Source: a virus
Length of the DNA: 41,750 bases
Virus record (IMG/VR): IMGVR_UViG_3300031787_000277
Span: 1 to 41,750 of that record
Reading direction: 5' to 3' (one strand)
The notes below the pieces were generated by a model. The model had not been told where the DNA came from. It searched no databases and saw nothing but the letters and a program-made list of their open reading frames with translations. Positions 1 through 8,625 of this stretch are shown here, one piece after another. A program made the position numbers and the translations under genes. How positions within the stretch are numbered: position 1 is the stretch's first letter; the number at the start of each line of letters is the position of its first letter.

Positions 1-1
1 A

Positions 2-415
2 GAGATTTTTAAATTTCAACCAAATAGAAGTTTAAAATCAAAACTTCTAACAGTAGATCTAACAGGATCTCTTATGTCTGTTGATAATGTTTTTGAATCA
101 ACACATATAGCAAAAGTAATTAAACTCCCAAAAGATAGCAGTAACTATGATTATTCAGAGGGTGATTTAGTTATTATGAGTTATTCAGATACTGTAGGAC
201 AAGATATTAATCCAGACTACGCATTCTTATTGCAATTTTCTCAGAGCAATATGGAGCCAAAGATGCCTAAGTCTGTTCCTCCTTTTACACATAGGTATGT
301 AGCAAAACTTTTTGACAATGTGTTTTTACCTCCACATGAGTTTAACACAAAATCTGAAGATGTCAGCACGTTTGCTGTAGAGCCTTACAAAATAATCGGT
401 AAATATGAAATATAA
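2..415 (+). CDS. Unknown phage protein, 5' end cut by window edge
   Basis: The reading frame is open from base 2 through the first visible ATG (base 74) to the stop at 415. The real start therefore probably lies left of the window, and the ATG at 74 is an internal Met rather than a proven start. About 137 residues are visible. They are mixed beta-type sequence with a segment IAKVIKLPK followed by a YSEGDLVIM stretch. That pattern resembles the beta-barrel of GroES-type co-chaperonins (a KV..V segment followed by GD.V), and small phage co-chaperonins of about 110 residues exist. The similarity is too weak to name the gene. It overlaps the next gene by 11 nt, so the two are translationally linked. 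Confidence 0.6.
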   Translation, partial: EIFKFQPNRSLKSKLLTVDLTGSLMSVDNVFESTHIAKVIKLPKDSSNYDYSEGDLVIMSYSDTVGQDINPDYAFLLQFSQSNMEPKMPKSVPPFTHRYVAKLFDNVFLPPHEFNTKSEDVSTFAVEPYKIIGKYEI

Positions 416-734
416 ATTTAATGATATTATCAATCCAGTTAAATGGTGGGCTTTTTGCAAGTTTTTATTTAACAGCGTTTTTGGGGAAAGAGTTACACCA
501 GAAGATAAACAATGGCAATCTGAGGTTATTGTCTTCAGAGGAATAATGTGCCCAAAATGTAAAGAAGCAGGAGCATGCATTGACTGTGGTTGTAACTGGG
601 CTGGAAAAAGCGCTGACATGTCTTTAGAATGTAGCATGGGAAACTGGAAAGCAGTTAAAGATAAAGAAGATTGGGAAGATCAAAAGAATAAATATTTGAA
701 TGGATTAAAAATAGGTTTAGTTAAAAATGAGTAA
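405..734 (+). CDS. Small protein with a zinc-ribbon-like Cys cluster
   Basis: A 109-residue protein. It has an aromatic, partly hydrophobic N-terminus (WWAFCKFLF around residues 14-22) and then a cluster of Cys at about 49, 52, 58, 61, 63 and 76 arranged as CPKC...CIDCGC...C. This spacing is typical of a structural zinc site. The C-terminal third is charged and helical. It overlaps its upstream neighbour by 11 nt and its downstream neighbour by 8 nt, which supports one transcript. The function is not recognised. A zinc-binding regulatory or nucleic-acid-binding role is inference only. Confidence 0.65.
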   Translation: MKYKFNDIINPVKWWAFCKFLFNSVFGERVTPEDKQWQSEVIVFRGIMCPKCKEAGACIDCGCNWAGKSADMSLECSMGNWKAVKDKEDWEDQKNKYLNGLKIGLVKNE

Positions 735-1092
735 TGTAGTATTTGATAATATGGAATTTAACTTAGGTGATGTCCATTATAAGAGTGTAATAAACCTTGA
801 AGCCGATTGCTTAGAAAATGCAGATAGAGTGCATTATATTAATGGAGGCTGTTGGTGCACAAAACCTTCTTTTGACGGAAAGAAGCTAAAAATAGAATTT
901 AATGTAGAGGCGGCAGTCGGGAATCTCCAAAAAGGAGAATATAAATCTGTCCCAAAATATGTTGATATTTATTTGGATAAAGAAGTGAACCACTACGTAC
1001 CTGACCCTCATACTATGAAAATGATAAATAACCCTGATAAAGTTGTAATTAAGATTCCTATTAATTTCAGGGCACACGGAGATTTGGGGTAA
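727..1092 (+). CDS. Ig-like beta protein, DUF1573-like pattern
   Basis: A 121-residue protein of alternating beta-strand character. It starts with a FNLGDVHY segment and has a GGCWCTKPSF motif near residues 40-49. Proteins of the DUF1573 family, which are abundant in Bacteroidota, have a similar layout: an N-terminal LGxV strand followed by a CGCTxP motif in an Ig-like fold. This is a pattern resemblance only. No signal peptide is present, so it would act in the infected cell or in the virion. It is the last gene before the terminator at 1131-1172, so it probably ends an upstream operon. Confidence 0.6.
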   Translation: MSNVVFDNMEFNLGDVHYKSVINLEADCLENADRVHYINGGCWCTKPSFDGKKLKIEFNVEAAVGNLQKGEYKSVPKYVDIYLDKEVNHYVPDPHTMKMINNPDKVVIKIPINFRAHGDLG

Positions 1093-1130
1093 TTCTCTCC
1101 ACTTAGTTTTTGGTTATTTTGTCTCACCTC

Positions 1131-1172
1131 GATGAAGGGCGGTATCCTCTGCCGTCCTCATCTTTTTTTATT
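1131..1172 (+). terminator. Strong intrinsic terminator
   Basis: Bases 1131-1135 (GATGA) pair with 1158-1162 (TCATC). After one bulged A, 1137-1144 pair with 1150-1157 (GGGCGGTA with TGCCGTCC, two G-T pairs), leaving the 5-base loop TCCTC. A run of seven T follows at 1163-1169. This is a classic Rho-independent terminator, and it separates the upstream small genes from the HNH/RecA/packaging genes. Confidence 0.88.
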
Positions 1173-1547
1173 ATGAAATCATACACAGAAAAATCTTTAA
1201 GTAAAAGGAAGGAAGAAAGAAAAGACTTCCCTGATTTCTATAAAAAACATATTGATATAATCAAAAATAATAAAGAGTGCTGTAAAGAATGTGGTATTAG
1301 ACTACTTGGAGATGTTAGTGAAGTTGCGCATATATTGAACAAAAGCTACTTTAAATCTGTTTCTATTAATGATGATAATGTAATTTATCTATGCGGATGG
1401 AAGCAGAATAATTGCCATGATAAATTTGATAGTGGCAAAGAAAAAGAAATGAAAGTATTTAGCATTGCTAAAGAAAAGTTTAATATATTAAAGGAAGAAG
1501 TAAAAGAAAAAATCAATTATAAAATTTGGGATAAATATGGCAACTGA
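1173..1547 (+). CDS. HNH-type endonuclease
   Basis: The ATG at 1173 is chosen because an upstream in-frame start at 1110 would place the coding sequence across the terminator hairpin. The 124-residue product has a basic N-terminus and a Cys-His core: C37-x2-C40, then AHIL with H53, then DDNVIYLC with N69 and C74, and NCHDKFD with C81-H82. This is the zinc-stapled H-N-H layout seen in phage HNH and NinG-like recombination endonucleases. It overlaps the RecA-like gene by 11 nt. A role in recombination is plausible, as is a terminase-assisting nickase as in HK97-type phages. A free-standing homing endonuclease is less likely because of the tight operon packing. Confidence 0.75.
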   Translation: MKSYTEKSLSKRKEERKDFPDFYKKHIDIIKNNKECCKECGIRLLGDVSEVAHILNKSYFKSVSINDDNVIYLCGWKQNNCHDKFDSGKEKEMKVFSIAKEKFNILKEEVKEKINYKIWDKYGN

Positions 1548-2541
1548 CGTTTTAGATGTTTTAAAGAAACTAAATAAAGACAAAGCAGAGGAAGATAAAA
1601 TTAAAGTAGCAAAGGATTTGCCTGACGAATATTTTGTTAGAAATGTTATATCAACTGGAAGCCCTTATTTAGATTACAGAATAAACAGAGAAATCGGAAA
1701 AGGTGGTTTAGTAAAAGGTTCTTTCAATTTATTAATAGGAGGAGAAGGATCAGGAAAAACTTCTATAGCTCTTTTAGCTGCGGCTAATGAACAAAAAGAA
1801 ACTGGAAAATATGTAGTATTTTATGATGGAGAAGGGTCCATGAGTGAATCTTATATAGAGAGATTTGGAGTGGATAAAGAACTTCTAATATATAGAAAAG
1901 GAAGGAACTTAGAAGAAATGCTTGACACAATTGAGGCTTTATCTTTAGCCGATAATGTTGGCATGATTATAATAGATTCTATTCCTATCTTTGTATCTTC
2001 TGTTGTAGAAGAAAAAAGTGCAGGTGATAACACAATTGGAGTTGAGGCTAAGAAGTTTTCAGCCAGAATGACAATCATAGAGGGTAATTGTAGTAGGAGA
2101 GATATTTGTCTAACAGCTTTAACATTTTATACTCTTAATCCCGGAAGCATGGGCGACCCAAGAGTATTAAAAAGAGGTGAGTGGCAAAAGTATATGTCTA
2201 ATTTAACATTAGAGTTTACTAAGAAAGATTTGATAAAAGATGAAAATGGAAGCCCTATTGGGCACATTATTGATGTTAGGACAAAAAAATCTAAACTTCA
2301 AGAGTATGACGCAAAAGATGCCTTTCAAATAAATTTTTATTATAAAAACGGATTTAATAAATACGATGAATACGCTTCAATATTTATTGAAGAAGGTTTA
2401 ATAAAACAAGGAGGCGCTTGGTTTTCTTTTGCTGATGAAAATGGAGAAGAAGTAAAGTTGAATGGAAAAAGCAAAGTAATATCTTTTTTGAAAGAAAACG
2501 AAAATCATTTTCAAACACTATTAAATAGAATTGGAAAATGA
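1537..2541 (+). CDS. RecA/UvsX-like recombinase
   Basis: A 334-residue ATPase of the RecA core fold. The Walker A motif GGEGSGKT spans residues 68-75. The catalytic-glutamate strand reads VVFYDGEG at 93-100, corresponding to the D-x-E segment of RecA. The Walker B strand MIIIDS lies at 143-148, corresponding to the DS motif of RecA. A segment around residues 200-225 (NPGSMGDP, then beta strands) corresponds to the DNA-binding L2 region and following strands. The family forms a filament on single-stranded DNA and drives strand exchange for recombination-dependent replication and repair. It sits between an HNH nuclease and a helical protein that overlaps it by 4 nt, so the three probably form a recombination set. 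It could instead be a RadA/KaiC-like ATPase, but the motif order favours RecA/UvsX. Confidence 0.87.
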   Translation: MATDVLDVLKKLNKDKAEEDKIKVAKDLPDEYFVRNVISTGSPYLDYRINREIGKGGLVKGSFNLLIGGEGSGKTSIALLAAANEQKETGKYVVFYDGEGSMSESYIERFGVDKELLIYRKGRNLEEMLDTIEALSLADNVGMIIIDSIPIFVSSVVEEKSAGDNTIGVEAKKFSARMTIIEGNCSRRDICLTALTFYTLNPGSMGDPRVLKRGEWQKYMSNLTLEFTKKDLIKDENGSPIGHIIDVRTKKSKLQEYDAKDAFQINFYYKNGFNKYDEYASIFIEEGLIKQGGAWFSFADENGEEVKLNGKSKVISFLKENENHFQTLLNRIGK

Positions 2542-2969
2542 GAGAGCTAAAAGATATACTTGAAGATTTTGATAATTTAAGACAAAACTTTAGGCATTTT
2601 ACTACTAAAGGGGATGGGAATAGAATAACTCTAATTGAATATCAAGGAAGGTTTGTAGACTTAAAATCTGATTTAACATATTGGAAATCGCATTTTTTAA
2701 ATGAGTGGACTAGAAGGGACGATAAAGCTGCCACAGCTATAAAATATAGGTTAGCTGGAGCAATTAGCAGAGGCGAGTACACAGACCACACAGGAAAACT
2801 ATTAGACAAATGTTCATTATCGATTGCTGAAAAAATAGCTGCCGGTACAAAAGAGTATCAAGAATTTATTCAGCAAAGATCTCATTATAAAGAATACGCT
2901 TCAAATATTTCTGACAGAAGAGAAGATATTTTAAGTTATATAAACGAAATAAAGGACAGACTAAAGTAA
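2538..2969 (+). CDS. Helical protein downstream of the recombinase, unknown
   Basis: A 143-residue charged, mostly alpha-helical protein. It starts inside the recombinase stop codon with a 4-nt ATGA overlap, so it is almost certainly translationally coupled to it. No catalytic motif is visible. Central residues include an aromatic YWKSHFLNEW stretch and a C-terminal coiled-coil-like helix. The coupling suggests a recombination accessory such as a mediator or a DNA-binding partner. This is inference from position only. Confidence 0.65.
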   Translation: MRELKDILEDFDNLRQNFRHFTTKGDGNRITLIEYQGRFVDLKSDLTYWKSHFLNEWTRRDDKAATAIKYRLAGAISRGEYTDHTGKLLDKCSLSIAEKIAAGTKEYQEFIQQRSHYKEYASNISDRREDILSYINEIKDRLK

Positions 2970-2981
2970 AAACACTAAGTA

Positions 2982-3176
2982 ATGAAACTGCACATTTACT
3001 CATCTAAAAATTTTCAAAACTGGTATTCTGATGAGCAGGAAATACCAGATAAATATTGCGTTGATAGTGATTGTGTAATTACTGTAAAAAGAAGAGAATT
3101 TTGCCCAAAGGAATGCGAATTAGATCGACCCTTTGGGCAAAATGCTTATGAGAAATCTTGTTGTAAAAATTGCTAG
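2982..3176 (+). CDS. Small Cys-rich protein, unknown
   Basis: A 64-residue protein with seven Cys, mostly in the C-terminal half (CVDSDC, CPKEC, then SCCKNC at the very end). The spacing suits one or two metal sites. No signal peptide is present. It lies 12 nt after one gene and 3 nt before the next, so it belongs to the same operon as the packaging genes. Confidence 0.6.
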   Translation: MKLHIYSSKNFQNWYSDEQEIPDKYCVDSDCVITVKRREFCPKECELDRPFGQNAYEKSCCKNC

Positions 3177-3179
3177 AAT

Positions 3180-3698
3180 ATGACACCAATAAGGGTAAAG
3201 GATATAACTAAAGACTTTTGGAATCAGAACCAGCAACTTTCTATAATGGCTCCGTTCTCTGATTTTAAAAAGGAAAAGAATTCTTCAAAAATAATGATGG
3301 CTATTTATTTGATTTATGATAGTAAATCAGATTTTATAAAAGCCGGAATGACGACTGATGAAATAATAAAAGACGTAAATAAAAACTATTTAGAAGACGA
3401 AAATTTTCCGTGGGAAAACTACCAAAAAATAGTTGACGCTTATAAAGAAAAATGCACATCTAGGCTTCATAAAAAAGTTATGAATATGCTAGATGAAATC
3501 GATGAGATAGAGAGATCAAGATCTGAGTTATCTTGGGACGACCCTAATGAGGCAGAATTAAAAATAAAACTTTTTGATGCTTCTAAAAAATTGTATAATG
3601 AAGCAATAGAACTTCAAAAGAAATTAAACGAGGAAGTTGCAGAGCTTGAATTAGAAGGTGATTATGTTCCTAGTTTAACTGAGGAGTTTAGTTTATGA
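3180..3698 (+). CDS. Probable terminase small subunit
   Basis: A 172-residue, strongly helical, acidic protein. Its stop codon overlaps the start of the large terminase gene by 4 nt. An N-terminal globular half (residues 1-95) is followed by a long helix pair (about 100-165) rich in Glu, Lys and Leu, ending in the acidic tail SLTEEFSL. Small terminase subunits typically have an N-terminal DNA-binding part, a central oligomerisation helix region and a C-terminal segment that contacts TerL, and they sit directly upstream of it. Assignment rests mostly on position and size. No clear helix-turn-helix motif can be named by eye. Confidence 0.55.
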   Translation: MTPIRVKDITKDFWNQNQQLSIMAPFSDFKKEKNSSKIMMAIYLIYDSKSDFIKAGMTTDEIIKDVNKNYLEDENFPWENYQKIVDAYKEKCTSRLHKKVMNMLDEIDEIERSRSELSWDDPNEAELKIKLFDASKKLYNEAIELQKKLNEEVAELELEGDYVPSLTEEFSL

Positions 3699-6055
3699 GT
3701 TTACTAGATAGATATATAAATTTTGATAACGGTGACTTTGCTGTAGATTTATTTCCATATAAGATAAAGAATGTAAATAATTTCTATTTCAGAGAGCACC
3801 CTAAAAACCTAAACCCTAAAACATTTTTATATAAAAAATATTGGGAAGAATTCCTTAAATGTTGTTTAGAAGGTAGGTGGGTTGATGATGATGGCACATG
3901 GGTATACATGATGCCTAAATTATTTTTTTATATAAACTACGTAGTTATATCTGATGAGGACAGGGATAAAATAAACCCAAGACTTAGAGATATAGAAATG
4001 ATAATGTATACATATTTTTTATGCTCAGAAGGTTTTTCTGGGTTTGATGAAGATGAAAAATATACATGTAATAAATATGTTGGAAAAATAGAAAGTGGAG
4101 AAAAATTACAGCAATACGAACAAGAAGAGTTAGATTTAGATTTATCTGCAAAAAATGAACTTGGTGAGTATAAAAAGTACGTAGACCCATGGACTTATTT
4201 AACAGAGACTTACTTATTAACTGATAATAGAAATAAACCTTTAGGTCAAGCATTGTATAATAATGGTTATTACAATGTTATGTTATTATCAGCCAGGGGC
4301 GTGGCAAAATCTTTTAATACCTTCTTAGGAGATTTTTTCCATGAATGGTTATTTGGAAATGTCCGCAGATACGAAGATAGGCATAAAATAAACAATGACG
4401 TTTTATTTGGTATAACGTCTCCATCTAGCAAAGCTTTGTCTAGAACTATAGCGAACTTGTCAAGATCTTATGTTCAAATGCCTGGACAGTATGAATTCCC
4501 TACAAAAAAGAAAGATAAAACTGTTAAGTACTGGGGTCCATTTTATAAAAATATAAGAGGTACTTGGTCTGTAAGTCAATCCGGTTCTAACATACAACAT
4601 ATTGTAAAGTCTAGGCAAGGTAAAGAATTGATAAACGGATCCCAAGTAAACATATCTTTAATGGGACCCACAGATTATAAAATATTTGCCGGAGACCGTT
4701 TTAGAAGAGCTTACGTAGAGGAGGTTGGTTTTGCCAATAATTTAAAGAAATTATTTGCAGCGACAAAAGATGCTATTACTCTTGGTAAAAAACAAGTTGG
4801 CCAGTTATTTATGATTGGTACTGGCGGAGATATGAAAACTATCGTAGAACCAAAAGAACTTTTTGAAAATCCAAGAGCGTACAATATTTTCCCTATACCT
4901 AATTACTGGTTAAGATCTGACGGTAAAGAATGTGGCCTTTTTATACCAGCTTATTATAAATCTGAACAATTTAAAAAAGACGGTAATACTAATTTGTATG
5001 ATTCTCTTTTTGATATTATAAAGACGAGAGAGAATGATAAGGCTATAAAGGATTCTGCCACATTTGGCATGGATATAATGTGGAATCCTATATATCCAAA
5101 AGAATTACTTAGGCCATCACATAGATCTATTATTCCTGTGCAGGAACTATCTGAGCATAGAGAATATATAGTGACAAACGATGTTTTCAAAAAAGTAGCA
5201 GCAATAGGTTCCTTTAAGTATGATATGTCAGGTGAAATAAAATTTACACCTGATCTTGAAAAAACTTTAACACCTATACTAGACTGGGGAAGAGATAAAG
5301 ATTTAGAAGACACTACTGGCGCTTGGATCTTATATGAGGATAGACCTGAGTTTATACCAGAAGGTTTGTATTATGTCTTATATGACCCTTATTCTCAATC
5401 AGGAGCTGGTACTTCTTTGCAATCAATTCTTGTGTATAAACACAAATTTAAAGGGCATGGAGACAATTCTTTGGAAGATACTATAGTATGCTCTTATATA
5501 GGTAGATTAAGCGATCTAGACAAGTCTTACGAGGAAGTAATAAAAGTAGCTAGATATTTTAATGCAAAGATTTTCCCGGAAATGAATACAATGGGTTTTG
5601 CAGAATATATTGTGAGAAAAAACTTACAACATATGATGCAGAGAACTCCTATAAATATTTTAGAGACTATAAAAGGAAGTACACATAAAGCTCACAAATC
5701 AAGCCCGTATATTTTTGGGATAAAAGTAAACGAGGCAATGAATATATGGAGTATAAATAAATTGGCGAATTGGTTAACGGAAGTTATTATAGAGGATGAA
5801 AATGGATTACCATTAAAAAGAAATTATCAAAAGATAAAAGATTTAAGATTACTTTCAGAATTAATTAATTTTGATTTTGAAAATAAGCAAGACTTTGACT
5901 CTGTTTCTGCACTAATGCTATTACCATTTTTATTATCTGATTTAGAAGGTTCAGTTGTAGAAATACCGTATGAGGATGATGACGATCCTTATGCAAAATA
6001 CAATATAAAACCTGTTATGGAAAAAAATTTAAAAGCTAAAATTAACCAATACTGA
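3695..6055 (+). CDS. terL: Terminase large subunit (TerL)
   Basis: A 786-residue DNA-packaging motor protein. The ATPase domain has a Walker A-like loop LLSARGVAKSF at residues 197-207, Walker B plus catalytic Glu in RRAYVEEVG (337-345), and a coupling motif FMIGTGGD (372-379). The C-terminal RNase H-like nuclease carries acidic residues in the expected order: D564 in VLYDPY, E629 in IFPEM and D735 in FDSVSAL. The protein pumps DNA into the prohead through the portal and cuts concatemers. It is long for a TerL because of an N-terminal extension of nearly 200 residues before Walker A. The Walker A loop has Ala where Gly normally precedes Lys (GVAKS instead of GxGKS/T). The order small terminase, TerL, portal is classical. 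Confidence 0.93.
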   Translation: MSLLDRYINFDNGDFAVDLFPYKIKNVNNFYFREHPKNLNPKTFLYKKYWEEFLKCCLEGRWVDDDGTWVYMMPKLFFYINYVVISDEDRDKINPRLRDIEMIMYTYFLCSEGFSGFDEDEKYTCNKYVGKIESGEKLQQYEQEELDLDLSAKNELGEYKKYVDPWTYLTETYLLTDNRNKPLGQALYNNGYYNVMLLSARGVAKSFNTFLGDFFHEWLFGNVRRYEDRHKINNDVLFGITSPSSKALSRTIANLSRSYVQMPGQYEFPTKKKDKTVKYWGPFYKNIRGTWSVSQSGSNIQHIVKSRQGKELINGSQVNISLMGPTDYKIFAGDRFRRAYVEEVGFANNLKKLFAATKDAITLGKKQVGQLFMIGTGGDMKTIVEPKELFENPRAYNIFPIPNYWLRSDGKECGLFIPAYYKSEQFKKDGNTNLYDSLFDIIKTRENDKAIKDSATFGMDIMWNPIYPKELLRPSHRSIIPVQELSEHREYIVTNDVFKKVAAIGSFKYDMSGEIKFTPDLEKTLTPILDWGRDKDLEDTTGAWILYEDRPEFIPEGLYYVLYDPYSQSGAGTSLQSILVYKHKFKGHGDNSLEDTIVCSYIGRLSDLDKSYEEVIKVARYFNAKIFPEMNTMGFAEYIVRKNLQHMMQRTPINILETIKGSTHKAHKSSPYIFGIKVNEAMNIWSINKLANWLTEVIIEDENGLPLKRNYQKIKDLRLLSELINFDFENKQDFDSVSALMLLPFLLSDLEGSVVEIPYEDDDDPYAKYNIKPVMEKNLKAKINQY

Positions 6056-8541
6056 TGACAAATCTTTATGACGGTAATATAAAACCGACCGCATCTAGGT
6101 ACGAAAAGGAGAAGAATAACTTTGAGCGTCAAATATCCATTATGGATTATTATGACACTTATTATGGTGACTATAGAGATGATGATAAGTTAAAAAAGTT
6201 TGAAATAAATTACGACTTATCTAACGGTCGATTAGATACTTCTTTGTATGAGATAGAGGATTTCTGTATGATTGGTCAGGAGAAAGTGACTATATCAAGA
6301 GGAGAAATACCTCATATACCTATTATAGCTCAAGTAGTTAATACTCTTAGAGGTGAACAGCTTTTAAGACCATGGAAACTATCTGTAGAAGACGAATCTC
6401 CTTTAAAAGAATCTATACAAAACGAGGAGTATAGAAAGCTTTTTAAGAATTACATACAGACAAATATTATAGCCCCACAAGAACAACAAGCTTATCAAAA
6501 ACTAAGTTCTGAAATTCAGAACTTAGATACTAGTTTGTTATCCCCAGAAGAGCTACAGCAAATACAGGCGGAAGTAGAACAAAAAGTTCAGGCAGAGGTA
6601 TCGTTTAATACTCCAGAAGAAATAATGGATTATATGCAAAACCAATACCAAAACCCAATAGCTAGACAAGCCCAAGAGATTATGAATTATTTGGATAAAA
6701 AATTCAGGCTTAAAGATATTGAGGTTGAGGGTTTTAGTCATATGGTTCCTACTGGTGAAGAGTATTATTACGTTAATATAGGTGAAAGAGGGTTAGAGTT
6801 TGATATGATTCCTCCAGATTCTATAACATACGGTGGACCAGCAGAAGAAGTTTGGGTACAAAATATGGATTGGGCTAAAAGAGAAAGATGGACAACAATA
6901 ACAGAGATAAGACATAAATATGCTGAAGTATTAAAGTCTGAGCATATGAAAGAGTTGGATAAAATGTATGAACCAAAATTTGGATCTAAACATTATGACA
7001 ACGATAAGAGTCCTTTGACAAAAAGATACATGTTTGAATTGTCCAGAGATCCAGAAGGAATACAAGAAAAATTTGGAAATCAAGACTATAGAAAAAAAGA
7101 GAACTTTAACAATATAGCCTCTGCCTATGCAAATATTCAAGCTAGATGGGGTCTAGATGTAGACTTCTCTGAATTTGCTATTAGAGAAACTCATATAGTT
7201 TGGAGAGAGGACAGGTTAATGTACAGAGTGTACAGATTAGAAAATGGTAAAGTAAACAGATATTATTTTGACGAACATTATGTTCCAACAGAAGAAGATC
7301 TAGAAGTCAAAAAGATAATCGCACCTGAAATTTGGGAGGGCACAAAGATAGGAACTGAGGATCCTATCTACTTAAACATAAGACCTTTAAGAGGTCAATA
7401 TTCTTCCAATAATGACCCATATTTTGTACAGCTTCCATATATAGGCAGAAAGTACAATACTTATAGAGGAAGATCTAAAAATCTTGCTATTGTTGATTTA
7501 ATGAAACAATTCCAAAGAGACATAGATACTGAAATGGCAGCATTAAGAAAAGATCTCGCTACTAACATAGGAAAGGTTTTTGTAATGCTTATGAACTCTA
7601 AGCCTCAAAACATGACCTGGAGCACTATGCTACAAATAGCTAAAGATCATAATATATTAATGATTGATCCTGTTCAAAGAGGTTTGAGTGGTGTTGACCC
7701 ACAATTTATGAGAGAGGTTAATATGTCTAAAATGAGTGAGATTGCCGAAAGGGTAAATCTTATAAAAGAAATGACAAATAATCTTTATCAAGTTGCTGGG
7801 TTTAATGCTAATAGAACGGGTCAAGGAGGGCAGTATGCAAATGCCATGAACATACAGACTCAACAACAATCCTCGTATAATCAAACAGAGCCTATGTTTG
7901 AGACACACAGGATTATTGTAGAAAAGGCTTGCGACAGGTTGATGAATTTAGCAAGAGTATATTATAAAGATAACCAGGAAGAACTTAGAAATATACTATC
8001 TCCAACTTCTTATGCAGAATTAGAATTTGGTTATCCTTTTTGGTATTCTTATTTTAACGTAAGATTAGAAAATTCAGGAAAAGTAGCCAGACAAGTAGAA
8101 ATGCTAAAGCAATATATGCAAGCATTTATACAAAATGGTATGGAGCCTATTGATGTTGTACATTTGGCTTTAGCTGAAACTAAGAATGATCTTATGGATA
8201 TTCTATCTAAGATAGACAAAAGACAAAAAGAAGCAGCACAGCAAGCACAGCAATCTCAGTCAGAACAAATGCAACAAGCAATGGCTATGGAAGCAGAGCA
8301 AGCTCAAGTTGAAAGAGACTTCAAAATGGCCATTAAGAAAATGGAACTTGATGCTTCTGATATTAGATCTCAAAGAGACTCAGAGAAATTTAGAATTGCT
8401 GCTGACGTTGACTCTGACGGCAGGTCAGATCTTCTCGAAGCTAAGATGATAGAAATAGAACAAAGAAAGAAAGAACACGAAGATAAAATGGAATTGGCTA
8501 GACAGAAAAACGCAGATACTCAGGTCTCTGCAAGAATCTAA
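6055..8541 (+). CDS. Portal protein
   Basis: An 828-residue protein that starts at the last base of the TerL stop codon. It has the features of large portals of short-tailed phages. A helical, Gln-rich region lies at about 140-215. A beta-rich wing/clip section follows (GEEYYYVNIGERG, then PPDSITYGG, around 230-270). Next comes a long helical stem and crown region, then a C-terminal Gln/Ala/Glu-rich coiled coil (about 720-800) that could form a barrel inside the capsid. The portal is a dodecameric ring at one vertex that docks TerL and later the neck and tail. Its position between TerL and the scaffold/capsid genes supports the call. Confidence 0.88.
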   Translation: MTNLYDGNIKPTASRYEKEKNNFERQISIMDYYDTYYGDYRDDDKLKKFEINYDLSNGRLDTSLYEIEDFCMIGQEKVTISRGEIPHIPIIAQVVNTLRGEQLLRPWKLSVEDESPLKESIQNEEYRKLFKNYIQTNIIAPQEQQAYQKLSSEIQNLDTSLLSPEELQQIQAEVEQKVQAEVSFNTPEEIMDYMQNQYQNPIARQAQEIMNYLDKKFRLKDIEVEGFSHMVPTGEEYYYVNIGERGLEFDMIPPDSITYGGPAEEVWVQNMDWAKRERWTTITEIRHKYAEVLKSEHMKELDKMYEPKFGSKHYDNDKSPLTKRYMFELSRDPEGIQEKFGNQDYRKKENFNNIASAYANIQARWGLDVDFSEFAIRETHIVWREDRLMYRVYRLENGKVNRYYFDEHYVPTEEDLEVKKIIAPEIWEGTKIGTEDPIYLNIRPLRGQYSSNNDPYFVQLPYIGRKYNTYRGRSKNLAIVDLMKQFQRDIDTEMAALRKDLATNIGKVFVMLMNSKPQNMTWSTMLQIAKDHNILMIDPVQRGLSGVDPQFMREVNMSKMSEIAERVNLIKEMTNNLYQVAGFNANRTGQGGQYANAMNIQTQQQSSYNQTEPMFETHRIIVEKACDRLMNLARVYYKDNQEELRNILSPTSYAELEFGYPFWYSYFNVRLENSGKVARQVEMLKQYMQAFIQNGMEPIDVVHLALAETKNDLMDILSKIDKRQKEAAQQAQQSQSEQMQQAMAMEAEQAQVERDFKMAIKKMELDASDIRSQRDSEKFRIAADVDSDGRSDLLEAKMIEIEQRKKEHEDKMELARQKNADTQVSARI

Positions 8542-8591
8542 AATACGCCAATTCCCCGATTGAGTAAAATTAATTTTTAAATAACAGCCAA

Positions 8592-8617
8592 TTTTGGCAA
8601 AACATGTATTATATTTG
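8592..8617 (+). promoter_or_regulatory. Candidate Bacteroidota-type promoter for the capsid genes
   Basis: The 84-base gap between the portal and scaffold genes contains TATATTTG at 8610-8617, an exact match to the TAnnTTTG -7 element of Bacteroidota promoters. TTTTG lies at 8592-8596, 13 bases upstream. The known -33 element is normally about 19-21 bases away, so the upstream box is unusually close. Transcription from here would start only a few bases before the ATG at 8626, giving an almost leaderless message. The same spacing occurs at 36203-36228. Confidence 0.5.
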
Positions 8618-8625
8618 CATTTGAT

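Noticed and set aside
2-415. Naming the left-edge gene as a GroES co-chaperonin
   Set aside because: A short beta pattern is suggestive, but the start is missing and no mobile-loop sequence or clear GroES motif can be shown.
1110-1172. Upstream start (1110) for the HNH gene
   Set aside because: The extra 21 codons would run through the terminator hairpin and encode an unlikely N-terminus. The ATG at 1173 comes right after the T-run.
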